From: Conoideocrella luteorostrata | Lineage: Eukaryota > Ascomycota > Sordariomycetes > Hypocreales > Clavicipitaceae | NCBI GenBank assembly: GCA_032433595.1 | Contig: JASWJB010000043.1 | Span: 143,398-207,397 of the forward strand | Reading direction: 5' to 3' | Length of the DNA stretch: 64,000 nt | Shown here: in pieces, positions 11,532 through 21,285 of the stretch | How the letters are laid out: each line of letters begins with the position of its first letter | How positions within the stretch are numbered: position 1 is the stretch's first letter | Notes under the pieces: model-generated | The model's database searches: none | What the model saw: the letters and a program-made list of their open reading frames with translations, nothing else | Told to the model about the DNA's origin: nothing | Position numbers and translations under genes: made by a program

Positions 11532-13052
11532 CTAGCGACAGCCTTGACCGTCGCGAAATTCCAACCGAGGACCAGTGAAAGTCTTACGCAGTGCCAAGAA
11601 CCATGCTCCGGCTGTACAAATGAGCCCGACGGCCATGACAACAATTAGATAGTTCATCGATGTACCCGTTACAGGGAGACCGGTTGGAAAACAAAAGACT
11701 ATGGAGAAAAATACCACAAAAGATGTGGCGGCAGCATTGATCATATAGCCAAACTTACCCAGAGAGAAGGCTCTTTCGGGTAGAATGCCGCGGCCACGGA
11801 ACAACAGAGCAGCTTGGGGCAACGCCACTGTGAGATTGAGTGCAAATAGTGTGAGGCCTATGAAACTGTTGTAGGCCGTAGATGAGGCAATGTAGAGGAC
11901 GCCAATAATTATCTGCAAGACAAGCATCACTGCCGCGGCGCGGACAGGATTAGCCCGGTTGAGATGTGCTATAAACCTGGAGTAAGGCACGCCACCATCT
12001 CGAGAGAGAGACCAAATAGTTCGGCCAGCGGCGATGAATAGGTTAAGCACAATGTCATAGAACATGACCATGTAGTAGACGGCCCATACTGTCGTCGCGA
12101 CCTTTGAGTTCAGTGCTTGATTGTACACTTCCAAGATTGGAACGCCGGACTCAATGAGAGATTGAATGTCTGTGACGACGAACATGAGGGCAATGTTCCA
12201 AGCGAGAACTGTAACAATTCCAAGTCCCATCGTGGTCATGATGGCTATAGGCACATTTCGGCTCGGGTTTGGAACTTCCTCGGCGAGATGGGCAGGGGCG
12301 TCGACTCCGCTATATGCCCACAGACAACCTGTGATGGCGATGAACATGGCCCATCCATCCGGCCAGCCACTAACATTGCGATAACTTGTAAACACAAAAT
12401 TCGCTGATTGTTTCGTATCTTGAACAGCAAGCAGTGTCGTAAGGGATGCCACGAACCCAGCGATTGATAGCCATAAGACAGCTACTCCCAAGCGGCCAAT
12501 TGTGCTCGGGAATCGTGATGTAACAGCAAAAGCAATAATGCATAATATTATATGTAGCAGGTATACGTGCCATGCTTGGGCGCTGTATGATTGATTCCAC
12601 AAAGCGGCTATATCGACGACGGAGCTTGCCACAAAGAAATTGCACGAGGCGGCCGCCGCCATGATGTAGATGACAGTGATCCATCCGGTGAAAAATGCAG
12701 CGGGTTTGCGCGTGGACGGGGAGAACGTCATGTAAACAATGTGGTACTGGCCGCCAGCAGAGGGATATGCAGAGGCCAGCTCGGCAAATCCGGTATTGAT
12801 GGTGGCCATGACAATTGCGGCTGCAATAAGACCATATATCAGGCCGGGGCCACCTCCACACGCCAATGGCACAGCTACACCAGATGCGAAAGCTACCCAG
12901 GAGTTCATTGTCGTGAATCCGAATGCAATAACGGACAAGAGGCTGAACCGTTTCTTGAGGTGGCCTTGGTCGAAGTCTATGGCTTTGGGGTTTCCTTCAA
13001 AATGAAAATGGTCGACGGACGCTGAGCCCTCGCACCCGGTTTTGGTGGCCAT
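11532..13052 (-). CDS. Amino acid/GABA/choline-type permease (APC superfamily)
   Basis: Intronless gene for 506 residues, the normal size for fungal APC transporters. About twelve hydrophobic helices are visible, starting near residue 40 with FSLLSVIAFGFTTMNSW. Diagnostic stretches are ELASAYPSAGGQYH after helix 2, WAYSGVDAPAHLAEEVPNPS around residue 260, and GRTIWSLSRDGGVPYS near residue 350. All are typical of the GABA/choline permease group of fungi. It should import an amino acid, GABA, choline or polyamine at the plasma membrane with proton coupling; the exact substrate is not determined. It is transcribed away from the secreted agmatinase across an 858-base shared promoter. This suggests uptake of an agmatine-related compound (inference). 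TATA-like elements lie about 90 bases upstream (13133-13142). Confidence 0.88.
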   Translation of the reverse strand: MATKTGCEGSASVDHFHFEGNPKAIDFDQGHLKKRFSLLSVIAFGFTTMNSWVAFASGVAVPLACGGGPGLIYGLIAAAIVMATINTGFAELASAYPSAGGQYHIVYMTFSPSTRKPAAFFTGWITVIYIMAAAASCNFFVASSVVDIAALWNQSYSAQAWHVYLLHIILCIIAFAVTSRFPSTIGRLGVAVLWLSIAGFVASLTTLLAVQDTKQSANFVFTSYRNVSGWPDGWAMFIAITGCLWAYSGVDAPAHLAEEVPNPSRNVPIAIMTTMGLGIVTVLAWNIALMFVVTDIQSLIESGVPILEVYNQALNSKVATTVWAVYYMVMFYDIVLNLFIAAGRTIWSLSRDGGVPYSRFIAHLNRANPVRAAAVMLVLQIIIGVLYIASSTAYNSFIGLTLFALNLTVALPQAALLFRGRGILPERAFSLGKFGYMINAAATSFVVFFSIVFCFPTGLPVTGTSMNYLIVVMAVGLICTAGAWFLALRKTFTGPRLEFRDGQGCR

Positions 13053-13910
13053 GACGAACAGAAGTGGTCTTCCTTGCCTTGCTGTACGTCAAGATATGAG
13101 GTGGAGGGGGCCGGCGAAAGATGGGGGCAGAAGGGCTTTATACTGTTATATACCGTGATTTTGAGCCGCGGGTTTGCCCCGAATCGGATGGGAGATTGGA
13201 CGAACCATGGTCTGGTTGAGAAAGTCCGTGGTTATGGATTGAATTCGCGAGCGCCATACATTCCGGGGGAACTCATATGCTTGCAAGTACATAGAAAGAT
13301 CCGGCATGTCCACTTCAAGAAGTTTGTCACAATTCACCCAGCCGCGGGTACGGCGTCCAACTCGCCTCACCATCAATGGTGAGTTGATACATAGAGGAGA
13401 ACGACGAGCGGCGTGAGCCTTGGTCGTCCGGGGTGCCCAGTGTCCGGCTTTGGCTTGGAGAATAACTAAACTCAGCCCTCAATCCCCCAACAATACTGTG
13501 GAAACCCCCAGGTCGTCCCACTAGTCGCCCTAAGACAACCCCCACCTACGGGATTGCTCAGGTGGCGCTGCTGCGGGAGTTTTAGGACGTTCATGCGACG
13601 GGTCAACTATTGACGAGAAACATGGATGTGCGGGTGGAGGGTAACGCAACCACGGAGTGCTTAAACTGGCAAATGTCTTTTAGTGGCAATTTTAGCTTCA
13701 AATGCCCGCCCTTGACGCCGTGCGTCACGCCTCTAAGAGATAGGCGCTGACCTCTGGAAGTCCGAGTTGCGCTCGCTATCAGTCACTGTTGGAGCAGATA
13801 TATAAGTTTGCCATAGTTGCGGAAGACCATCACAAGTCTTGGGGTCCATCCCCGTCTGTTTCATTTCTCCCCCAACTCTGCTCATAAATTTCGACTCGTT
13901 GACATTCCAT
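13053..13910. promoter_or_regulatory. Bidirectional promoter, permease/agmatinase
   Basis: The 858 bases separate two divergent genes. A TATATAAG element at 13799-13806 lies about 110 bases before the agmatinase start, and TATAAAGCCC (minus strand, 13133-13142) lies about 90 bases before the permease start. AGATAG (13736-13741) and TGATAG (minus strand, about 13777-13782) fit the HGATAR consensus of AreA-type GATA factors that respond to nitrogen limitation. Such short sites are frequent by chance. Confidence 0.45.
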
Positions 13911-15280
13911 ATGAAGTTTACTCGGGTGTTATCTCTGCTGGCACTTGCCCGCCACTGCCAGGCGTGTGGTGACCACGATGACCAAAAAGAATGGACAAAG
14001 GAAGAGTTAGCAGAGCTAGAGGCCAGATGGGGTTTTGAGGTACAGTGGGCATCAAGCTTCGTACGTCTTAGTAGATCTCAAAGTAACAACGTTTTTTTAG
14101 TGGTCTTTCAATGGCATTGGGACATTCGCCCACTTAGACCACATCAAATGTCTCACCAACCCCCAGGAGCAATATGACATTGCCATCATCGGCGCTCCTT
14201 TCGACACAGCAGTATCCTTCCGACCAGGTACCATTTTATCCTCACAATCTATTCATTTGCTGCACATATTAACTGGTCCTTTCCCCTCCTCCCAGGCGCC
14301 CGCTTTGGCCCCAGGGCTATTAGGCAAGCCTCAGCCCGGCAAACGTCCTTTCGCGGCTTCAACCCTCGCGCCAACATAAACCCCTATCAAAACTGGGCGA
14401 AAATTATTGACTGTGGAGACATCCCAATCACGCCGTTTGATAACAATGTTGCAAGGGAACAGATGACACAAGCGTTCAAGGCTCTCGGCCGGGGTCGACC
14501 TTTAAGCTCGCTGAGCAAAGGCAAACCGAAGATTATTACTCTCGGGGGTGACCATAGTCTAGCTCTCCCGGCTCTGAGGTCTCTGAATGAAATCTATGGC
14601 AAGCCAGTTAGGGTTCTCCATTTTGACGGTATGTTACTAGTTATCCCTCCACTCAACATGGCTGAGCCAAACATAAGGTACTAAATGGCGTAGCCCACTT
14701 GGACACCTGGGACCCGGCCGCTTACCCGTCGCACTGGGGTTCGACGCATTTTAACCACGGTTCTATGTTCTGGATGGCTAACCAGGAGGGTCTTCTGTCA
14801 AATGCATCTACTGGGCAGTCTGTCCACGCCGGTCTTCGTACCCGTCTGAGTGGCAAGGATTGGACCGACAACGAGTCCGACACGGCCCAAAACTGGGTTC
14901 GATTCACGGCCGACGACATCGATGACATTGGTACGCAGGGCATCGTTGATGGCATAATGGCAGTGCTGGGTACAGAAGACCCTGTTTATCTGTCCGTCGA
15001 TATTGATGTCTTGGATCCTGCTTTTGCGCCAGGAACGGGTACACCTGAGCCGGGAGGCTGGACTACCCGAGAGTTTATACGAATTCTCAGAGGCATTGAG
15101 GACCTGAACATTGTTGGAGCAGATGTGGTGGAAGTAAGTCCGGCTTATCAAGGCCAAGGAGAGGAGACAGCTTTGGCAGCAGCGCAGGTGGTATATGAGA
15201 TGATAAGTTCTATTGTGAAGAAGGGTCTGGCAGACATGGCACAAGATCAGTCGGATGTTGGGGCCAAAGATGAGCTGTGA
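13911..15280 (+). CDS. Agmatinase (ureohydrolase), secreted or vesicular
   Basis: Four exons, 13911-14039, 14101-14227, 14296-14628 and 14694-15280, with introns of 61, 68 and 65 nt, give 391 residues. Residues 1-17 look like a signal peptide. The ureohydrolase fold is complete. GAPFDTAVSFRPGARFGPRAIR forms the N-terminal core. GGDHS supplies the first metal-binding His, HFDAHLDTW supplies Asp and His ligands, and SVDIDVLDPAFAPGTGTPEPGG carries the last Asp ligands and substrate loop. The enzyme hydrolyses agmatine to putrescine and urea with two Mn ions. Arginases of the same fold usually lack a signal peptide and have a different C-terminus. Each intron is closed by conserved residues on both sides, including one inside the DAHLD motif, so the model is secure. 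It is divergent from the permease. Confidence 0.9.
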
Positions 15281-16234
15281 TGTGAACGATGATCCATGCC
15301 GTGCAGCTTCGTTGAGGACAAGAGACACACAAACATCTACATAACGCGCAGAGGTTAAGAAATTTTTTCACTTACTTGATTTGTGTAAAGCCGCTCAGAG
15401 CCATGTATGTAGTGCAGCAGTGGACTTGGAGTGGCGCACCAGCCGCAGCTTTCCTGCCCACCAAGACAATTCAACCGCTTTGGTGAACACTGAGCCAATC
15501 CGAGGAGGCTCAGATGTCAAAGCAAGTACCCCGCTCGTCGAGTCTGTGTTGCGGCCAGAAGATGAGCAGCAGGATTGGCCGGCTGCGAGAGCCACCCCGC
15601 GTTAAAGTAAGATACTCCGTAAAAAGCAGTATCAGTGCTTCGTTATTATAAGTGAGCATACTCCTGCAGTGGCATCTTGAATTTATTAATAGTATTCGAG
15701 TTATTGGCTTTTTAATTTAATGTGAGACACAATACCTCTACTCCGTAATGGAAGCCTAAATGCCAACATCCCTGACCTGGTTTATTCGTTGGGCCAATCC
15801 AAGCCTTCATGTCCTGGTGGGTTTGTTTGTTAAACCACCTTGTATTCTGTGGAGGTGCGGCTGGGATGGGGCATGCTTAAGTCCCTGAAACTAAGACGTC
15901 CCACTGCACGAAACCTCTATAACTTATCATTCCCCACTATAGTCCAGTTTCAACGTTAGCGCGTACATGCTGGAGTTTAACATACAGTGCTCCGTACCCG
16001 CAGTAATTCCGAGCCACTACTCCGTACTCCGTTCTCTCCTCGATTTTGTTGTTTCTTGGCTCGGAATTACTGGAAGCACTCACAGCCTGGTATTAATGGA
16101 ACAAGAAATTAAAGACCGTGAACAATAATGTTATCTTGGCTCATGGTTAGAATTTATCATTTCGAACCTTTACCAAGCATCGTCAGTTCAGTCTAACCTT
16201 TATTATCGTCTCATCATAATACTCAATACGTCCA
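15281..16234. other. Intergenic region between convergent genes
   Basis: No gene is supported. AT-rich stretches occur at about 15640-15730. It contains copy A of the MITE-like element (16001-16072) and several TACGGAGTA-type palindromes (about 15609, 15738 and 16020). Confidence 0.4.
16001..16072. repeat. MITE-like element, copy A
   Basis: A 72-bp unit bounded by perfect 16-bp inverted repeats: CAGTAATTCCGAGCCA at 16001-16016 and its exact reverse complement at 16057-16072. The centre includes GATTTTGTTGTTTCT. Related copies lie at 18855, 51336 and 57071. Target-site duplications are not clear. Confidence 0.65.
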
Positions 16235-17520
16235 CTACGTCTTACCCCGTGGTTCAGCGTACGCTTTTGACTGAACTCCGAATTGCAGCTCGCTCCTCCT
16301 GGCTGGAAAGCTATCGCCCAAGACTATGTCCGATGTGATGTATATCCTGTCTTCGGATGCATTGTTCGTGTCTCCCGGTTCGCCTGTTGGTAGTGATAGA
16401 GTGAGTGTCGGTGGATTCGTCAGCTTCGTGCCCTGCGTTGCCAACCGAACGATCTTGAACAACGGTCGCAGCGTTGCCAGGCTCGCAGCTGCGACGGCCA
16501 AGCCCATTTCTACCGTTGACCAAATCGCGACGTCGATAGTAGCCCCTAAATTGCTGGTTAGAGAATTTGTTCAACAGTTGCACCATCGCTGCGGTCACGT
16601 ACAGAGAAAATCGGGGTCTTTGAGGTTTGGAAGGTAAGCAAATCGCACCACAACGGCAGCGCTAGCTCTAGAGGCAGCCGTTAACATGATATACTCGTAA
16701 ATGGCTTTGTCACCTCAGCGCGTAGCAGACTTACATGCATCCCATTGTCATGAGGACGAGAACCGCGATCTTCGCTCTCATCTGCAGCTGTAAATTCCAG
16801 ATGACAAACGCTGGCAAAATCGCAAATGTGAAGTCGGTAGTCATGCTGACGACACTGTACAAGTATGCGAGGCCTATGATGATGTTCATGTCGACGCATC
16901 GTCCGCTTTGGTCTTTATTCCAAAAGAATGACACGGGGCTGCATTGAAACAGGGTGACAAAAAAGAATGTCAGCCCGGCAACGACGGTTAGGAGAGATGC
17001 ACCGTATATAATCCACTTGTGAAGTCTCCTCGCTGTTACTCGAAGGAGGAACCACGCGAATGATATCTTGCAGCAAACCATGGTAAAGGCGTAGAAAAAA
17101 TAGCAAAACCACCAATACTATATAATGATTAGCTTGGAACATCACGCAATGGTTCGGTTACTGTTACCTTCATCGCCGATGATATGCTATCGTGGTCCAA
17201 GTTTGCTCTGTGTTGGCCAGTTCCGTGCCGCACTCCGCAGTTTGACGAGACGCAATACGTGATAAAGAGGATCTGCGTCCAGGTTAACTTTGCTGATGAT
17301 GATGCCTGCACAGCCTGTGCTTATAGAAGCCGTAACTACTCCGTATCCAGGATGGACATACAGTTGCCAAAACCATGATCCAATCATCGAGCCCGAAGGC
17401 TCTCACCAGAACGGCACGTGTGTAGCATCTTAGCAGAACAATGATGCCGGCGAGAACGACGAAGACGATATTCGTAATGAGTAGCTCTGGTCCTCGGTTC
17501 GCAGGCTGATCAGTCGGCAT
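16235..17520 (-). CDS. SAT4/PTH11-type seven-helix membrane protein
   Basis: Five exons: 17362-17520, 17168-17314, 16735-17117, 16603-16667 and 16235-16545, with introns of 47, 50, 67 and 57 nt, give 354 residues. Helix 1 begins at about residue 14. FGLDDWIMVLAT is the family's DDW motif. Helices 3-5 include FFFVTLFQCSPVSFFWNK. GRCVDMN and LPAFVIWNLQLQMRAKIAV cover the later loops, and ATIDVAIWSTVEMGLAVAAASL is the final conserved block. This is the rhodopsin-like SAT4 domain (PF20684), which includes PTH11-related candidate G-protein-coupled receptors. No extracellular CFEM domain precedes it. The soluble tail of about 70 residues would face the cytosol. Ligand unknown. The four introns are all needed to keep these motifs in frame. 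Confidence 0.85.
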
Positions 17521-17770
17521 CGTTCCCGGGGATTTATCATCTAGGCGAGTTGATCTGGGAAGAAAAGGTTAAACACGGCAGAGATACACAAGGAGTATCT
17601 GCGCTACTTATCAAGGTTCAATACTCAGGCTCACATCTTCTCAGTCTGTTATTTAGTTACCCCGTATCCCAATTCACATGCCCTGTTATTCAACAACAAG
17701 CGGCAGGGGAGTTTGCGGCTAGGACGAGTTCGCACTCCACCCTGGTTTCACTAAAAGAATGGGAGCCATG

Positions 17771-17843
17771 AGGGGGACAATTTACGTGCTCCATTGCAGC
17801 GTGGTTGGGCGAGGTGTCCTGGTCACGTAAATTGTTCTCCCCT
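17771..17843. repeat. Inverted repeat / hairpin element
   Basis: AGGGGGACAATTTACGTG at 17771-17788 and CACGTAAATTGTTCTCCCCT at 17824-17843 are near-perfect reverse complements separated by about 35 bases. The structure resembles a solo short inverted-repeat element. Confidence 0.6.
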
Positions 17844-18348
17844 CGGTGGCGTCGGACCTCGCTATGACTTTATGCGCGCGACAATGCCTGCAGTCAGCTC
17901 ACTTAGGGACGCCGCTCGTTCGTGCGCTCCCCAGTTAAAAATAGTCAAGGCTTGGTCGAGCAGCAGAACATGCAACAGTCCAAAAGCGCGAGGAACCGGT
18001 GAGATTAATGAATTCAATCCATGCCAACCGGACTTAACACGCTGTTTCCCAACTATAGAGGTAATACGGGGCAATCAACAATATATTCCCCCGTACTCCG
18101 TATGTACAATCAGCTACTCCGTAGACATGTCTCATTATGCGCCCGCTGCTGCTTGCTCCCGGTGTGGAGCAGCAAGGCTAGGTAGACAGATCGCTTCCGG
18201 CTAAATGGAGGGGGGGGGGTTGGCTAATTATTCATAGAGTCTGCAGCTGGCGATTCAGGCGTGCTTTAACTGGTGCGGTGCGTACGAGCTCGGCACCGGT
18301 AGTTGGCGGCAGTTGATTTCTGGCAGAGTACGAATTCTCGGGTAGTGT

Positions 18349-18404
18349 CTGTCACGACATCTGTCACAGCATCCGTCACGGCGTCTGTCATAGCATCTGT
18401 CACT
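18349..18404. repeat. 12-bp minisatellite
   Basis: Four full and one partial unit of a 12-bp motif, consensus CTGTCACRGCAT, in tandem with one or two substitutions per unit. A leftward frame would read it as repeated V-T-D-A, but no credible gene contains it. Confidence 0.75.
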
Positions 18405-18854
18405 GGCAGGGTATTTCGTCCGAAAGACGGCGGCGCATGACTTAGCATAGCACCTTCCGGAATGACCGTAGCGCACAATCAACCTGGATTACTGCCGTGC
18501 GGGAGCAGCCCCCTGGTCCCCCCAAGGTGTCGACAAATTAATCGAGACATCCAGGGCAGAGGCCGAGTGCGTTGGCAGGCCCCGATGTCTCGATAATCTG
18601 TCAGGCGTATGCCCCCACCCGCCAAACCGCCTGTGCACTATAATAGGGCGGCACATGAAGATCATATGCAATTCACGCATAAAGTTTTTGCATATCTTCA
18701 GATATCTTCTACACTGGCAGGTATGTAAAGACTTTATGCCACATACTGTGCTTTCACCGCAGCAGCAGTCTGTCGCGCCCAAACCAAAGTGCGAGGTTAC
18801 AGTGGAGACCTGACTTGCTAAGGACAGCCACTCTACTCCGTAGTTAGAGTGCGG

Positions 18855-18912
18855 CAGTAATTCCGAGCCACCACTCTACACGATTTGGTTGTTTTTTGGC
18901 CCGGAACTACTG
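18855..18912. repeat. MITE-like element, copy B
   Basis: CAGTAATTCCGAGCCA at 18855-18870 pairs with TGGCCCGGAACTACTG at 18897-18912 (two mismatches). The interior CGATTTGGTTGTTTTT matches copies C and D. It is followed directly by two overlapping TACGGAGTAC palindromes. Confidence 0.62.
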
Positions 18913-19808
18913 GAGGCTCGCTGTACGGAGTACGGAGTACTTATTTCGCGAACCGCATCCCCCTGCATAACAGCTCTACCCTGTAGCAATCGGCGGAGCG
19001 ATGAGCGTCTGCTCTAGCCGGAAGACTTACTGAAATCCGCAAACGTCTACATGGACGAAATCTCCGTCGGCTCCAAGTCCTTCCGGAAACCCAAAGCACT
19101 TACTTTTAGTTTTCTCCATTGAGCATTGCCCATCTACGCCGCGCGCACTGAAAACCTGCCATCTTTGTCGGCGCCATTTCATGCTCTCGATTCACGATTC
19201 TTAAGTGCACTAATATTCGCAGGTTTCTACACCGAGTTGGGTTGCCATGCCGTTCTCTGCATTTGATAATTGCTACCACCTCCAACGTCATTTTCGCAAT
19301 AAATTCGATTTTAGTTACAGACCTGGGACCCTAAAATGGGCGCCAACTCTACGGTGATCAATTATCTGGTCCTATGGATGCCAACTGTAGGGTAGGGTTC
19401 TTCGATGCAATATTAGGTACCTCTGGCTGTTACAAAGCGCCTGGGAATGAATCTTTTTTTACACCTCCGAACTGCCCAGAATTTCCGCTGAATCGCATCA
19501 ACACATGTTGAGTACGATAGCTAAGCACCAATGGCAGCCAAAGATACAGGGAGTTTAAGTGACATTAATGCGATGAAGGGTGCTACGTCGCCGCGGTAGA
19601 TCCCGCGAGACGTGGCGCCTGTCACGCTCTTAAACAGTGGGTATTGACTCAAATTATAAGGCTCTTAGTAATGAATGGAAACCGTCTCTTTTTGTTCATT
19701 CTTATTTCCAGTACAATAAATAAGAGGCTCATTCCCCGTCCTGTAAATATTTCTTGCAGAAAATTTTCTCGTGATATGCGATGATTTTGCAAAGAAATTA
19801 TCCTGGCT

Positions 19809-20724
19809 TTATGTAGAAGTAGACATTTTTAAAGCCTTGAAATCAGTTGTAATATTTTTGATGGCAGTCTCGACCGGTAGTCTCTCCATCGAGCTCGCTC
19901 CGTAGAATCCATGGATTCCCATCGTACGGTCCAAAACGTACTGCGCGTCATCAGGACTTGCAATTGGCCCACCATGACACAGCACAATTACTTGAGGGTT
20001 AATGGCGATAGCTGCATCTCGAATATCTTGAATGAGGTTAACACAATCGTCCAAGGTTTTGCCTGAAGTGGCTCCGATGGAACCACTGGTCGTTAGGCCC
20101 ATATGTGCCACGAGAATGTCAGCTCCGGCATGTGTCATTTTTTTGCTGTCTTTGACATCAAAGACATATGGAGTGGTAAGCAACCCCATCTCATGGGCTT
20201 TTGCAATCAATTCGACTTCAAGATCGTACGACATGCCGGTTTCTTCCAAGTTTGCTCGAAATTGGCCATCTATCAATCCCACGGTCGGAAAGTTCTGTAC
20301 ACCGGCGAAGCCCATGTCTTGCAGCTGTTTCAGGAAGAAGGATATATTTCTGAAGGGATCTGTGCCACAGACACCAGCAAGTACAGGGGTAGATTTGACA
20401 ATTGGCAGCACCTCTTTAGCCTAAACGAGCAGGATCGATTAGCTTCGTTCATTCGCCTTGACAGCAATAGCATGCCCGGGTATATCTCACCATGTCAACG
20501 ACGACGTCGTTTGCGTTCCCATAGGGCATTAATCCTGCCAGGGAGCCTCTGCCGGCCATTCTAAATCGACCGCTGTTGTAAATTATGATCAAGTCGCCGC
20601 CGCCCTCTTCGATAAACTTCGCGGAGAGTCCAATGCCAGCCCCAGCGCCGACAATAGGGACTCCCTGTCCTATCTGCGCCTTGAGCTTTGCTAAAATCTC
20701 ATCGCGGTTTGTTGGGGGAGACAT
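19809..20724 (-). CDS. TIM-barrel protein of the PEP-hydrolase/Tm-1 C-domain family
   Basis: Two exons, 20491-20724 and 19809-20420, with a 70-nt GTGAGA...GTTTAG intron, give 281 residues, the usual length of PF09370 proteins. Recognisable blocks are [20 protein letters not shown] near residue 20, [31 protein letters not shown] just after the intron, [31 protein letters not shown], and the C-terminal [20 protein letters not shown]. The fold is a TIM barrel. In tomato Tm-1 this domain is fused behind a UPF0261 domain. In bacteria and fungi the two are often separate. The chemical reaction is not established. The partner gene for the N-half starts 561 bases away on the other strand. A longer N-terminus from the ATG at 20844 is possible but unlike the family. 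Confidence 0.87.
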
Positions 20725-21285
20725 GTTGAAGCTCAATGGAAAAGGCCTCTTTGGCTTAATACGAGTAGCTCTGCGTGCTGTGATGATGGTGAATACGTAG
20801 TTTTGCAGACTCCACAGCGACTTAAGTAGTCCGGATGCAAGCATTTGCCAGCATTCTCCAGTGAGTCACGGGCGCCCGAGTCAGCAGCACAGGGGGGGTA
20901 TTTCGGCTAGCGGGTGCCGGAGATAACACGGTAATCGGTATTACGGAGCCATTACGACGAACAATACAACATTGCGACCCTGGCACACGAATAGTTTCAC
21001 TTCTCTGCTTCGTTGCATGGCCATTATTGTTGGCGTGTCGCGATTCAAGTGGTGATTTCGGTGAGAGTCCGCTGCAGTTATTCCTCAACTTCTGCGGGAC
21101 AGGTTGACGTCATACGAACGGCAATCAGGGTCCGGCCCGCCTCCGAAAATGGCTGCGGAGGGGAGGGGATGCAAAGAATAGGACGCTGCAAATACACGCC
21201 TGTATAGCTACAGATATTCCATCACCATCACGTCAAAGCCAAACTGTGCACAGTACTCCAACTTGAACTTTCTATATTCACCAGG
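20725..21285. promoter_or_regulatory. Bidirectional promoter of the Tm-1-like pair
   Basis: The 561 bases separate the divergent TIM-barrel and UPF0261 genes and should coordinate them. No clear TATA box stands out on either side. A short AT-rich TGTATAGCTA occurs at about 21199-21208, some 80 bases upstream of the UPF0261 start. Confidence 0.4.

Larger units (their letters stand above)
17521..19808. other. Long intergenic region with repeats
   Basis: About 2.3 kb without a supportable gene. It contains a perfect-ended hairpin at 17771-17843, a 12-bp minisatellite at 18349-18404, MITE-like copy B at 18855-18912 followed by a doubled TACGGAGTAC, and AT-rich DNA near 19680-19760. Confidence 0.45.

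Noticed and set aside
18349..18404. Regular repeats considered as a CRISPR-like array
   Set aside because: Units are 12 bp and directly adjacent with no spacers, in eukaryotic DNA; a simple minisatellite explains them.
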